Assembly (NCBI RefSeq): GCF_016097555.1
Contig: NC_054699.1
Span: 3,392,293 to 3,456,292, forward strand
Direction of reading: 5' to 3'
From: Gigantopelta aegis
Taxonomy: Eukaryota; Mollusca; Gastropoda; Neomphalida; Peltospiridae
DNA: 64,000 nt
Numbering within the stretch: position 1 is the first letter of the stretch; every line of letters begins with the position of its first letter. A program made the position numbers and the translations under genes. Shown here piece by piece: positions 20,346 through 30,027 of this stretch. The notes beneath the pieces were generated by a model. That model ran no database searches and was not told the DNA's origin. It was given only the letters and a program-made list of their open reading frames with translations.

Positions 20346-20752
20346 ACAGTTACTGTCAATTAATACCATGTACAGGTAAATACATGTACATTATGTAATA
20401 TTATATGTTATTATATCATCCTCCTGTAAACCATCTTGTCATGTTTATTATATTTATTATGTATGTTCCTCTAATGCCGTTGTGGGACGGCCTGAGTGAA
20501 ATAAAGTTCTGTTCTGTTCTGGTAATGTGACGCCATCACGATAAGCACAAATTAGTTTGACGTCACGCATTTTAACTAAATCTTTGAAAACGTACGCTCA
20601 GGTACACAGGTCTTGTTGGCTTGTAAGCAAATGACCCATCCACAGCAACACATTACCTAGAGACCTTGCAAATTTGCATACCATTATTAACCGGGTTAAT
20701 ACACTAAAATTATCACATGGGTTTATGACATGGATATCATGGGTAAGTTATA

Positions 20753-20754
<2 letters not shown>

Positions 20755-20790
<36 letters not shown>
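20755..20790. repeat. (TA)n at Penelope-like insertion site
   Basis: About 16 TA repeats directly abut the left end of the Penelope-like element. A short ATATAT also follows its right end. Confidence 0.85.
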
Positions 20791-20792
<2 letters not shown>

Positions 20793-20866
20793 TCAAAAAG
20801 TGTATGTTTTTCTCTCTACATGACAGGCTTGTTTCGTGAGAGAGTTGAATTATTGCTCTCACTCAA

Positions 20867-21721
20867 GCCTTACTCAAGAGCGGATATAACTATAACCTCA
20901 AATACACCCCAACAGCAGAAAACAACAGACGCAGAAACAACCGCAATAGAAACATCACCTGGTACAACCCACCATATAGCTCCAACGTGAAAACCAACGT
21001 AGGTCACCAGTTCCTCAGATTACTCGATGAGTGCTTTCCCAAAAGCAACCCTCTCCACAAAATTATAAATCGAAACACCGTTAAAATTAGCTATAGCTGC
21101 ATGCCTAATGTTGGGAAAATAATTTCAGCGCATAACAAAACTCTACTTCAACAACACAGAGACAAAGACGCCGTTCCCCCCAGAGAATGCAACTGTAGAC
21201 GAAGAGCTGAATGTCCACTTGAGGGCAAATGCTTGCAGAAAGGAGTAATATATCAAGCTACCGTTAATACACTCGATAACAACAAGCAAGAAACATACGT
21301 TGGTTTGACCGAGAACACATTTAAGACGAGATATACTGCGCACACGAGCAGTTTTCAAAACGCAACACAGAAGAACGCAACAGCGCTAAGTCAGTACATT
21401 TGGACACTGAAGGATAGATTCACCCCATACACCATTAAGTGGAAAATTTTATCCAAAGCAAAATCATACTCTCCAGCGAGCAAAAGATGTAACCTCTGCC
21501 TGAAGGAAAAACTGTTCATAATGTATAAACCTGAAACCAGCACACTAAACTCCAAGAATGAACTCGTATCAGCATGTCGACACAGACGCAAATACCTTCT
21601 GTGCGCATACCACACATCACCTATTATAGACCTGCATAGTGACGTAACCTCGACGTCACAGAGTCCATTACGTCATCAGCTTTCCGTTGACGGTGTAATT
21701 AAATCTACATCTGATGAGTGA
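20867..21721 (+). CDS. Penelope-like GIY-YIG endonuclease ORF (5'-truncated)
   Basis: The frame is open from the left inverted arm to the TGA at 21719-21721 with no true start; the first codons after the arm read ALLKSGYNYNLKYTP. In order there are: the post-RT linker (NRNITWYNPPYS, NVGHQFL, NTVKISYSCMPN), the Cys-rich linker typical of Penelope elements (CNCR, CPLEGKC), then the GIY-YIG domain (GVIYQATV, YVGLTENTFKTRYTAH, LSQYIWTLKD, CNLCLKEKLFIM). The position before LSQYIW is Ala (NATALS), where I expect Glu in relatives (TELS), which may weaken activity. In life this domain nicks target DNA for insertion. The last codons overlap the ribozyme. Confidence 0.82.
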   Translation, partial: ALLKSGYNYNLKYTPTAENNRRRNNRNRNITWYNPPYSSNVKTNVGHQFLRLLDECFPKSNPLHKIINRNTVKISYSCMPNVGKIISAHNKTLLQQHRDKDAVPPRECNCRRRAECPLEGKCLQKGVIYQATVNTLDNNKQETYVGLTENTFKTRYTAHTSSFQNATQKNATALSQYIWTLKDRFTPYTIKWKILSKAKSYSPASKRCNLCLKEKLFIMYKPETSTLNSKNELVSACRHRRKYLLCAYHTSPIIDLHSDVTSTSQSPLRHQLSVDGVIKSTSDE

Positions 21722-21765
21722 GAGCAATAATTCAAATCTCTCACGAAACAAGCCTGTCATGTAGA
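21703..21765 (+). ncRNA. Hammerhead ribozyme of the Penelope-like element
   Basis: All conserved parts are present. Stem I is CTACAT (21705-21710) with ATGTAG (21759-21764). The core CTGATGA is 21711-21717. Stem II is GTGAGAG (21718-21724) with CTCTCAC (21738-21744) and a 13-nt loop. GAAA is 21745-21748. Stem III is a minimal 3-bp stem (A48-T57, C49-G56, A50-T55) with loop AGCC. The cleavage triplet is GTC, with scission expected between C21758 and A21759. Hammerheads with very short stem III are established for Penelope-like elements. It overlaps the endonuclease stop codon. Confidence 0.9.
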
Positions 21766-21852
21766 GAGAAAAACATACACTTTTTAACGATATATCTGGC
21801 TCCCACACGGTTGAGCACTCTATAAAATAGCGTCTTTCAACTCGAAAACGAC

Positions 21853-21855
<3 letters not shown>

Positions 21856-21901
<46 letters not shown>
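21856..21901. repeat. (TA)n microsatellite
   Basis: About 22 TA dinucleotides. Confidence 0.9.
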
Positions 21902-21902
<1 letters not shown>

Positions 21903-21914
21903 TGTATGTGTGTC

Positions 21915-22115
21915 GAGGTTGACTGTTACATTCATAGATATTAACGCACTGGCGCAGGGGATATTTAAATCCTTTCTGGTCTCACAAATTGCCCGATGCC
22001 GTTGGTGGGACTCGAACCTGTGGCACCGAATCGCCCGAAAATTGCAGACTAACCACGATGCGCTCTGACCTATTGAGGCCTCCATAAAAAGGATGCTCTT
22101 TAACTCAACCACATG
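21915..22115 (-). mobile_element. tRNA-derived SINE family C
   Basis: On the minus strand the sequence carries an A-box-like TAGGTCAGAGCGCATCG and a B-box GGTTCGAGTCCC with tRNA-like spacing, then TTTGTGAGACCAG. A second, shortened copy is at 40394-40530, sharing 'GATATTAACGCACTGGCGCA'. Confidence 0.75.
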
Positions 22116-22269
22116 CATCGGGCCTACAATCTAAGCGGCCGATCCCGCTGACGTACATGAAACAGTGGGAAGACCTGGCACTGACTAGTATGTATGTTTG
22201 TATGTATGAATATCTATATATGGTATGTATGAATATCTATATATTGTATGTTCATCGTCGTATACCTTG

Positions 22270-22385
22270 CTACACCGGATAATGCTCGTTATTCCCACTG
22301 CTCCTGCAGAGATCAACGATTCTATCTTCGCTTGGCAGTAGAACCTCCAACTCGTCAGGCGCTCGATCCATAACCAATGTGAACC
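22270..22385 (-). CDS. Candidate terminal coding exon, minus strand
   Basis: A good 3' splice site (TCTATTGTTGTCTTTATAG) is followed by 116 nt that stay open in one frame to TAG at 22272-22270. The peptide contains MDRAPDELEVLLPSEDR and ends NNEHYPV. The exon would begin in phase 1. It is more GC-rich than its surroundings. No domain is recognised and no upstream exon was found in the window. Confidence 0.3.
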
Positions 22386-22824
22386 CTATAAAGACAACAA
22401 TAGAATGGGTTAATACACACACATAATTTGAGTATTTTGCATGAAATCTCAAAAATACCTATTTTTGATGGGATTTTGGCGCTTAGGGCATAAAGAGGTT
22501 AATATCTGAAAATGCTTAAGGGATATCACCGGGCACCCTCCTGTATTTTGAAGAGGTAACCCCAAGCAACAAGAAACAGCAGAGAAAAAACTTTACCCGG
22601 CAAACCCAGGTTCATAAAACTGGCAGCCTGAGACTTCCAGACTATCAATCGATATTTTATCGGAATATTTTGAGGAAAAGGTTTCATGCGATCTCCATTG
22701 CTCGAATATCTTCATCGTTTTTGCCCGAAATTAAGGATTTGCTCCAGCACTGGGGTTGCCCCCACTCTCCGCTTCGTACGCGTATGTGAATATTGTAATA
22801 AAGCTGAGCTCCTGACCACCTGTC

Positions 22825-23100
22825 TCTGACGCTTATGTATTTTATCGTATATAATATATTACGTATAGTGTTTGAAATAAGCACTTGTCCGTTTGTCCTG
22901 ACAAGTGAAAATCTGACCGGACAAGCAAAATGTACCTCAATGGTTGTCCAGTGGACAAGTAAAAATGTTAAGTGCAGTTTTATTTTGATCAATCGAAAAT
23001 ACGGTCCTTGTACTTCAAAATATTGCTGCATAAGTAGATTTCTCGATGTACTTGTCCGATGGACAAATGAAACATTCTGCTTATTTCTGTCGCTGACGTA
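22825..23100. mobile_element. Dispersed repeat F (ACTTGTCC motif)
   Basis: 'GCACTTGTCCGTTTGTCC' and its relatives recur within this stretch. An inverted related copy is found at 55840-55980 (ACAAACGGACAAGCGCTTCG). The boundaries are approximate. Confidence 0.45.
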
Positions 23101-23125
23101 TATACTATATTATGCATGTATGTTT

Positions 23126-23500
23126 TACTAATGATAATGTGATTTATAGTCTCTCATAACTCCATAAGGAGTGGCCTTTATATTGTTTATTCAGAATGTT
23201 TGTCGTGTATTTTACTGAGTGTATATTACGTATTTATAATATACCTGTATATTAATTTTTACTAATGATAATGTGATTGTTTAGTCTCTCATAACTCCAT
23301 AAGGAGTGGCCTTTATATTGTTTATTCAGAATGTTTGTCGTGTATTTTACTGAGTGTATATTACGTATTTATAATATACCTGTATATTAATTTTTACTAA
23401 TGATAATGTGATTTTTAGTCTCCCATAACTCCATAAGGAGTGGCCTTTATATTGTTTATTCAGAATGTTTGTCGTGTATTTTACTGTGTATATATCGGGT
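23126..23500. repeat. 135-bp tandem repeat, about 2.8 copies
   Basis: 'ATGATAATGTGATT' starts units at 23131, 23265 and 23400; 'CCATAAGGAGTGGCCTTTAT' is identical in all three. Confidence 0.93.
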
Positions 23501-23874
23501 GAGATTTTAATAAAATATCTGCCTATTCGCTGGGTGAATTTTTTATTTAAAAAAAAAAGTTAATTTGCAAGCTTGAATTGCCCGTAGTGTTTTAATAAAA
23601 TAATCACTTGAAATCCAGTGGTGTGAAGTGCTGTACTGTACACACCTTTTCAAAGCGTGGTAGTCATTACGTGTCACTATTAATAACTAGTATTGGAATT
23701 TTCCTACATGTGACATGGCGTTGATCCACGTCAGGTATTTCCGTTATGTGCGCGTGTGTCTATTTATAACCAGGTAGGACACGAGACGAGTTCTTGAGAA
23801 ATGGGAAATGGGAAAGTACAATTTCCAGAGAAAGCCAACAAAGCAGAAATGCTAATTTATTGATTACATGGTTG

Positions 23875-24089
23875 AAGTGGACACTAAGTTTGGTAAATCT
23901 ACGAACCTGTAACAACATTTGGATAAAGTTACAATAAAGTGAAACACGAGTCTGACATTGAAACGAGAAAATACCCTCAAAATACAACAGAGCTTGTGTC
24001 AATAACCGTTACTTGTCAAATATACATGCGTTTTTAGAATTATACAAACACCACGGTGACCAGCAATACTCGGGTGTAGGAAAATGGAT
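23875..24089. mobile_element. Body of dispersed element X, copy 2
   Basis: It aligns with 7020-7260 in the same orientation ('CACTAAGTTTGGTAAATCTA', 'ACATTTGGATAAAGTTACA', ACATGCGTTTTTAGAA). It runs directly into the 104-bp satellite, whose unit begins with the element's own right end (AATCTAAACAATAGAATG). Confidence 0.75.
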
Positions 24090-25698
24090 AATCTAAACAA
24101 TAGAATGAAAGTAACGTCTGATTTTAGTTGTCAAAGATCTAATAGTAATAAATACACCGTAGTGTTTAAAAAACTGGGGTCTGTCGCTTTAATCTAAACA
24201 ATAGAATGAAAGTAACGTCTGATTTTAGCTGTCAGAGACGGATCTAATAGTGACAAATACACCGTAGTGTTTAAAAACTGGGGTCTGTCGCTTTAATCTA
24301 AACAATAGAATGAAAGTAACGTCTGATTTTAGCTGTCAAAGACGGATCTAATAGTGACAAATACACCGTAGTGTTTAAAAACTGGGGTCAGTCGCTTTAA
24401 TCTAAACAATAGAATGAAAGTAACGTCTGATTTTAGCTGTCAAAGACGGATCTAATAGTGACAAATATACCGTAGTGTTTAAAAACTGGGGTCTGTCGCT
24501 TTAATCTAAACAATAGAATGAAAGTAACGTCTGATTTTAGCTGTCAAAGACGGATCTAATAGTGACAAATACACCGTAGTGTTTAAAAACTGGGGTCTGT
24601 CGCTTTAATCTAAACAATAGAATGAAAGTAACGTCTGATTTTAGCTGTCAAAGACGGATCTAATAGTGATAAATACACCGTAGTGTTTAAAAACTGGGGT
24701 CTGTCGCTTTAATCTAAACAATAGAATGAAAGTAACGTCTGATTTTAGCTGTCAAAGACGGATCTAATAGTGACAAATACACCGTAGTGTTTAAAAACTG
24801 GGGTCAGTCGCTTTAATCTAAACAATAGAATGAAAGTAACGTCTGATTTTAGCTGTCAAAGACGGATCTAATAGTGACAAATACACCGTAGTGTTTAAAA
24901 TCTGGGGTCTGTCGCTTTAATCTAAACAATAGAATGAAAGTAACGTCTGATTTTAGCTGTCAAAGACGGATCTAATAGTGACAAATACACCGTAGTGTTT
25001 AAAAACTGGGGTCAGTCGCTTTAATCTAAACAATAGAATGAAAGTAACGTCTGATTTTAGCTGTCAAAGACGGATCTAATAGTGACAAATACACCGTAGT
25101 GTTTAAAAACTGGGGTCAGTCGCTTTAATCTAAACAATAGAATGAAAGTAACGTCTGATTTTAGCTGTCAAAGAACGGATCTAATAGTGACAAATACGCC
25201 GTAGTGTTTAAAAACTGGGGTCAGTCGCTTTAATCTAAACAATAGAATGAAAGTAACGTCTGATTTTAGCTGTCAAAGAACGGATCTAATAGTGACAAAT
25301 ACGCCGTAGTGTTTAAAAACTGGGGTCTGTCGCTTTAATCTAAACAATAGAATGAAAGTAACGTCTGATTTTAGCTGTCAAAGACGGATCTAATAGTGAT
25401 AAATACACCGTAGTGTTTAAAAACTGGGGTCTGTCGCTTTAATCTAAACAATAGAATGAAAGTAACGTCTGATTTTAGCTGTCAAAGACGGATCTAATAG
25501 TGATAAATACACCGTAGTGTTTAAAAACTGGGGTCTATCGCTTTAATCTAAACAATAGAATGAAAGTAACGTCTGATTTTAGCTGTCAAAGACGGATCTA
25601 ATAGTGACAAATACACCGTAGTGTTTAAAAACTGGGGTCAGTCGCTTTAATCTAAACAATAGAATGAAAGTAACGTCTGATTTTAGTTGTCAAAGACA
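24090..25698. repeat. 104-bp satellite, about 15 copies
   Basis: 'AATCTAAACAATAGAATGAA' recurs at 24090, 24191, 24295, 24399 and on to 25649 at 104-105 bp intervals. Units are over 95% alike by eye, with scattered A/C and T/A variants and two one-base insertions (AAGAACGG). The unit core GTGTTTAAAAACTGGGGTC is the inverse of the core of the 50-bp array at 6618-7012. Confidence 0.95.
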
Positions 25699-26154
25699 GA
25701 TGACTCGTTCATAGGAACTGTCGGAAATGCAGTGTGTAGTGTCGCTGGAGTCTTGATACATCCTTTTAAAAACCTTTTGCTATAGGAAAACGAATTGAAA
25801 ACATATAAGCTACTCACAGTCACAACATTAAATGTGGTTTTATTTAGTAAAAGAAAAAGGAGGGGGCGGGAAAAAAAATAGTTTTTACAATATGGCAGTA
25901 TTATTGTGGGGTTTTTCTTCTCATATTATTTACATGCTACTGAACAAATGTTTAAAAAAAAATAGCATTAGTTTATTTATAGTGTTACCAAGGTTCGGTG
26001 TTTTATGTCCATGATCTACGTAAAATGAAATAACAGTTGGATAGTAAATATATATAAAAAAAATACGCAGCTAGACAAAAAAGGCATTTCTAAACTGAAA
26101 AGTGCACCTTTTTTATCCCCTACCTCCCCAGCCCACCTCTCGTCCACTCTTGTT
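25699..26154. other. Unassigned
   Basis: A-rich and T-rich runs, with no coding or repeat family recognised. Confidence 0.45.
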
Positions 26155-26420
26155 ATAGTCACCAGTTTTAGAGAACATTGATTAATTAATCAATGGCTAT
26201 TAGATGTCAACAATTTGGTAATTCTGACAACTTAGTTACCAGAGGACACCCGCTATATTTTTCTTAATGCAGCAAGGGATCTTTTATATGCACTTTCCCA
26301 GAAAAGCACAAACAACGGCCTCTGACCAGTTGTGGTGCACTGGTTGGAACGATAAAAAACCCCAATCAGTTGAATAGATCCACCGAGGTGGTTCGATCCT
26401 GCGACGCAAGCACCTCATGA
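26155..26420 (-). mobile_element. SINE, minus strand, aged
   Basis: The conserved body is present (ACATTGATTAATTAATCAAT, GGATCTTTTATATGCAC, GTGGTGCACTGGTTGGAACG) with part of the head (GGTTCGATCCTGCGACGC) near 26393-26411. Confidence 0.85.
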
Positions 26421-26639
26421 TGTCAACTTGTTGATTAAAGTGCCTGTAAACACTAATAATTTAACTATTTACACCTATCCTGGAGAATAGAATGATTCAT
26501 TTTCAACTGAATTTAAGCAAGAAGATAAACGGAGAACACAATTTTAAAATCCCTTGTTTTATCTTGTCAGTTGTTTTCCAATTCAAAGTGTTTTATTGCC
26601 AGGGAAACTGAGGACAGAAAAGAGACAGACAGACAGAGA

Positions 26640-26707
26640 AGAGAGAGAGAGACCGATAGATAGACAGACATACATACAGACGGGGAGACGGACAGACATA
26701 CACATAG

Positions 26708-26771
<64 letters not shown>
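26640..26771. repeat. (GA)n microsatellite
   Basis: GACA/GATA variants lead into about 30 pure GA repeats (26711-26770). Confidence 0.95.
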
Positions 26772-26773
<2 letters not shown>

Positions 26774-26879
26774 TGAGAGACATGAGGAAGTGAAAGAGAG
26801 GGGGGGTGAGAGACATACATGCACTAATTAACATAATGCACTGTTACACATGAGTGTAGACTATTTTAGTAATCTATGA

Positions 26880-27590
26880 TTAAATAACTCATATAGACTA
26901 AGTTTTCATACTGTATTATACATTTTACCCTCAAGCAGAGGTATATGATTCTAAAAACTTCCTTTTGGATGTTATTAATCTTTGTGAAAACGTACTGCAT
27001 ATTTTAACAATGTTTTACATAAATCACCTTGTCCACATTTTCCAGTTTGATATCTTATATATAGGTCATTCCTTAGATGTTCTGTATTTGATAAAATAGT
27101 TTTTACTTTACATTTATAGATAATAAAATAAATGGAATACAGAAATAAATGTTAAAATCCAATCCAACGTCTGTGTTAGTATTTTTTGTTGAGCAAATAT
27201 TATTAGTTCTGAACTTAATTTCAGATTTTGAACATGGAGGCAGTTAGTTTTGACTCATTTTATAAATTGCGTCCACATACAAGTTTACAATGTAGCATTA
27301 CCAAAACAAACGATTTTATATAAAGTTTCAGTTGTTGATCTACAAAAGGTACATCTATCCTTATCTGCCATGTTGATTTTATACATAAATATAGTTGTAG
27401 TTAGAATCCTGCGAATTAGTCTAAATTGGTTTCCGAAGTGGTTCTATAAGGATGCAAGAAGACCGTATTCCAATCAATTTTGGTACCAAACTGCTTTGGC
27501 TTTTCAAACACGGGTAGAATTTAGAATTCTGAAATACATATTTCTAAAACACTTCTTGGCTGATGTTTTCCAATATATAGTTTAATAGAG
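26880..27590 (-). mobile_element. LINE C-terminal relic (zinc-knuckle), minus strand
   Basis: Minus-strand translation around 27420-27290 gives IRRILTTTIFMYKINMADK followed by DRCTFCRSTTETLYK. This parallels HRILATNHFLYTIHYIDTNK and CTFCNLLPETMEHLF in the L1/Tx1-type LINE at 47134-49161. The rest is too decayed to place precisely. Confidence 0.55.
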
Positions 27591-27628
27591 GATATGATGC
27601 CAAAATTAATAGCCATTGTCAAGTTGGA

Positions 27629-27812
27629 TAATTCTTCATAAGACTTAAAGGTTCTATCTCTGTTTAATTATTCATAATACTTAAAGGTTCCATCTCTGTT
27701 TAATTATTCACAAGACATAAAGGTTCCATCTCTGTTTAATTATTCACAAGACATAAAGGTTCAACCTCTGTTTAATTATTCACAAGACATAAGGGTTACA
27801 TCTCTGTTTATT
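27629..27812. repeat. 36-bp tandem repeat, 5 copies
   Basis: The unit TAATTATTCACAAGACATAA plus AGGTTCCATCTCTGTT recurs five times with small changes. Confidence 0.92.
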
Positions 27813-27889
27813 AAATCACAAATCTGCACAAAGCGAGCATCCAATCTGAATGACAAAACCGTATTCCAGTATCAAAATCGTACCTGTGC

Positions 27890-28240
27890 ACTAGGTGCTT
27901 GTCCTTGAGAGGACTGCCATTTCCCTAAGAGATCCGTAACAGGATGTTTCATCCCTCCTGCACCACCCGTAGGAGGACTGCCATTTCCCTAAGAGATCCG
28001 TAACATGATGTGTCATCCCTCCTGCACCACCCGTAGGAGGATTTCCACTCCCAAGACTAGCTTATAAAACACAATCTTGCACAAGATAGAGGTCAGCGGA
28101 ATATATACAACTGTGATGGCAATGTTTCCAAAATACAAACTTTTTGACAATTCTAATGTTATCATTGTAGAATAGTGGTTCAGGTATAAATACTTGAAAA
28201 GTGTCAATTGGCACTTTGTTTAAAAAAATTAATATTTGCT
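27890..28240 (-). mobile_element. LINE fragment with 64-bp duplication
   Basis: 'GTAGGAGGACTGCCATTTCC' and its flank match the minus-strand LINE at 18550-18590 (TAGGAGGACTGCCACTC). Within it a 64-bp segment (about 27911-27974) is repeated directly at 27975-28038. Confidence 0.6.
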
Positions 28241-28540
28241 TCTAAAAAGTTTTTCCAGAAAGGATAAGTAAAACATTTTAGTATTTTAGGAATAAAACAA
28301 TTTCCAAATAAACCCCTTTGTTCCAATAAGGGGCAATTAGACAGAAGAATATATTTAACTTAACTTAATATAATTCCTGAATAAGTGTGGACCGTCTTGA
28401 AATTGAATCTGCCGTTAACTTTATTAGCTGAATGGATTCACCTAGAACCTTTCCACCTACTGCATGCTAATGACTTCTAATAAACACATAAAGAAAAGAA
28501 AGCAAACCAAGTAAATAATGTGAGTGAATGTGAAAGTTAG

Positions 28541-28626
28541 TTTTGTCTTGTTTAACCTCACCACTAGAGCACATTGATTAATCAATCATCGGCTATTGAA
28601 GGTCAAACATTTGGTAATTTTGACAT
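28541..28626 (-). mobile_element. SINE fragment, minus strand
   Basis: It has the reverse-complemented tail and early body (ACCACTAGAGCACATTGATT, ATCATCGGCTATTGAAGGTC) and is cut off after GGTAATTTTGACAT. Confidence 0.85.
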
Positions 28627-28679
28627 AAACCTGATATAAACAGCGTATCAACACATCCAGGCAGTACACCAATAAAAAG

Positions 28680-29600
28680 TGTGGCAACTCACATTTAATT
28701 AATCTACCTGCAAGAAAATCGGGGGTGACATACATACCATTTAAGATATTTAATTAATGTTTTTATTGGAAACTGTAAAATGCATTAGTTTCAACCTCTG
28801 GTGTATAGTGCATAGTAATTGTATAACACATAAAAATGTATTTATTTATTACCAGTGGATAATAGTATTTACGCAAATAATTGATGTCATGTATCACTAA
28901 CAATCACAGCCACAACTGTTTTCACTCCGTAAATATTTGACGGTGCATCTCGAACTTTGACACGGAACTATTTTCTTTGGTACCATGCAACCTCTAATAG
29001 CCTACTGGACGTGTGAATGGTGTATGTATATATTTGTAACAGTAGTAGTCGATTTACAGAATACTTATATTCATCAGTACAGAAATCATAATTGAATTTG
29101 ATTTACATATATTATGAATAAAATGTATTCATTTTGCATTATTTGCGACTGTTAAGCCTAAGTACTTCTAGGTGCACCAAACTTTTGATAGAGCAGTTAA
29201 TACCACACTTTCTGCCATTAGTAATAAATGTGACATTGTTTTTAATAAATAATTAATTTTATCTGGGCAATAAATGGATGCTATTTTATTTCATCTAGTA
29301 CCACCGTGTCTAGTAGCCTTGTGCTTGAAACAGGTTTTGGGACTTGTAAAACAATTTTGTGTGAAACTGGAGGTGTTGTAAAAACACCCGGTTACATCGA
29401 AAATGTACCATGAAAGGTATCACTTTCTTAGTTAATACTTTTGGAGGGGTTGGAGTATTCATATGTATGGTTCATAGTTTGCTTGATATATTGCGTATAG
29501 TGTTTTAATCACATACGTTAACATTGTCGCATATGGGAGTTAATTTGGTATAGTATAACCCGTATATAGTATGTATACAGAAATTATACCGAGGCAATCG
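28680..29600. mobile_element. Foldback element family Y, copy 1 (partial)
   Basis: 28845-29000 is the inverse of 62095-62250 (sharing 'TCAAATATTTACG' and 'AATAGTATTTACGCAAA'), and 29160-29600 parallels 60765-61180 ('AGTAGCCTTGTGCTTGAAAC', TTTTGATAGAG). 28690-28815 also resembles 41545-41735. So this is one arm-pair of the large foldback family seen complete at 60717-62437. Confidence 0.6.
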
Positions 29601-29609
29601 ATACAAGTT

Positions 29610-29795
29610 ACGTCTCTCTTGTCGTCTGGTGACGATCTATTTTTGTACCAGCTTTTTCCAGGAAACCCCAATTCTAGAAAATAGCAGACGTCGTGTCATT
29701 CGTTTACAGTGTCTCTGAGTTTACTTTATGAGTCATTGACCAGTGTGATTCTGTTCAGTTAAAGGTGTAATGTCAAAGTTGCATAATGACCAAAA
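29610..29795. repeat. Older copy of duplicated segment G
   Basis: 'TTGTCGTCTGGTGACGATCT' and the next about 150 bp align with 43000-43150 and 46205-46345 and, as there, carry a SINE nearby. Confidence 0.6.
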
Positions 29796-29799
29796 GCTT

Positions 29800-30005
29800 A
29801 TGTTTTGTTTAAAGACACCAGTACATTGATTAATTAATCATCGGCTATTGGTTGTCAAACATTAGGTAGATATGAGACGTAGTCATCATAGGAAACCCGC
29901 TACATTTTTCCTAATGCAGCAAGGTATATTTTTTATGCACTTTCCCACAGACAGGAACAACGGCCTTTGTCCAGTTATGGTGCACTAGGTGGAACGAGAC
30001 AAAAA
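29800..30005 (-). mobile_element. SINE, minus strand, no head
   Basis: The body runs from TTTTGTTTAAAGACACCAGT to AGGTGGAACGAGACAAA. The 74-bp satellite starts about 25 bp beyond it, near where the tRNA-like head would be expected. Confidence 0.85.
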
Positions 30006-30027
30006 CAATCATGCCCCCAATAACCAA

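Larger units (their letters stand above)
20791..21790 (+). mobile_element. 5'-truncated Penelope-like element with inverted tail copy
   Basis: The element has 75-bp inverted terminal copies: 20791-20864 matches the reverse complement of 21715-21790. The left arm is an inverted copy of the 3' terminal region, an arrangement known for Penelope-like elements. Between the arms lies the 3' part of the ORF (linker and GIY-YIG endonuclease); the reverse transcriptase is absent. A complete hammerhead ribozyme sits in the right end. It is inserted at a TA tract. Confidence 0.85.

Noticed and set aside
24090..25698. CRISPR-like array
   Set aside because: The whole 104-bp unit is repeated with no unique spacers, and the context is an animal genome; it is a satellite. 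The same holds for the 89-bp, 74-bp and 50-bp arrays.
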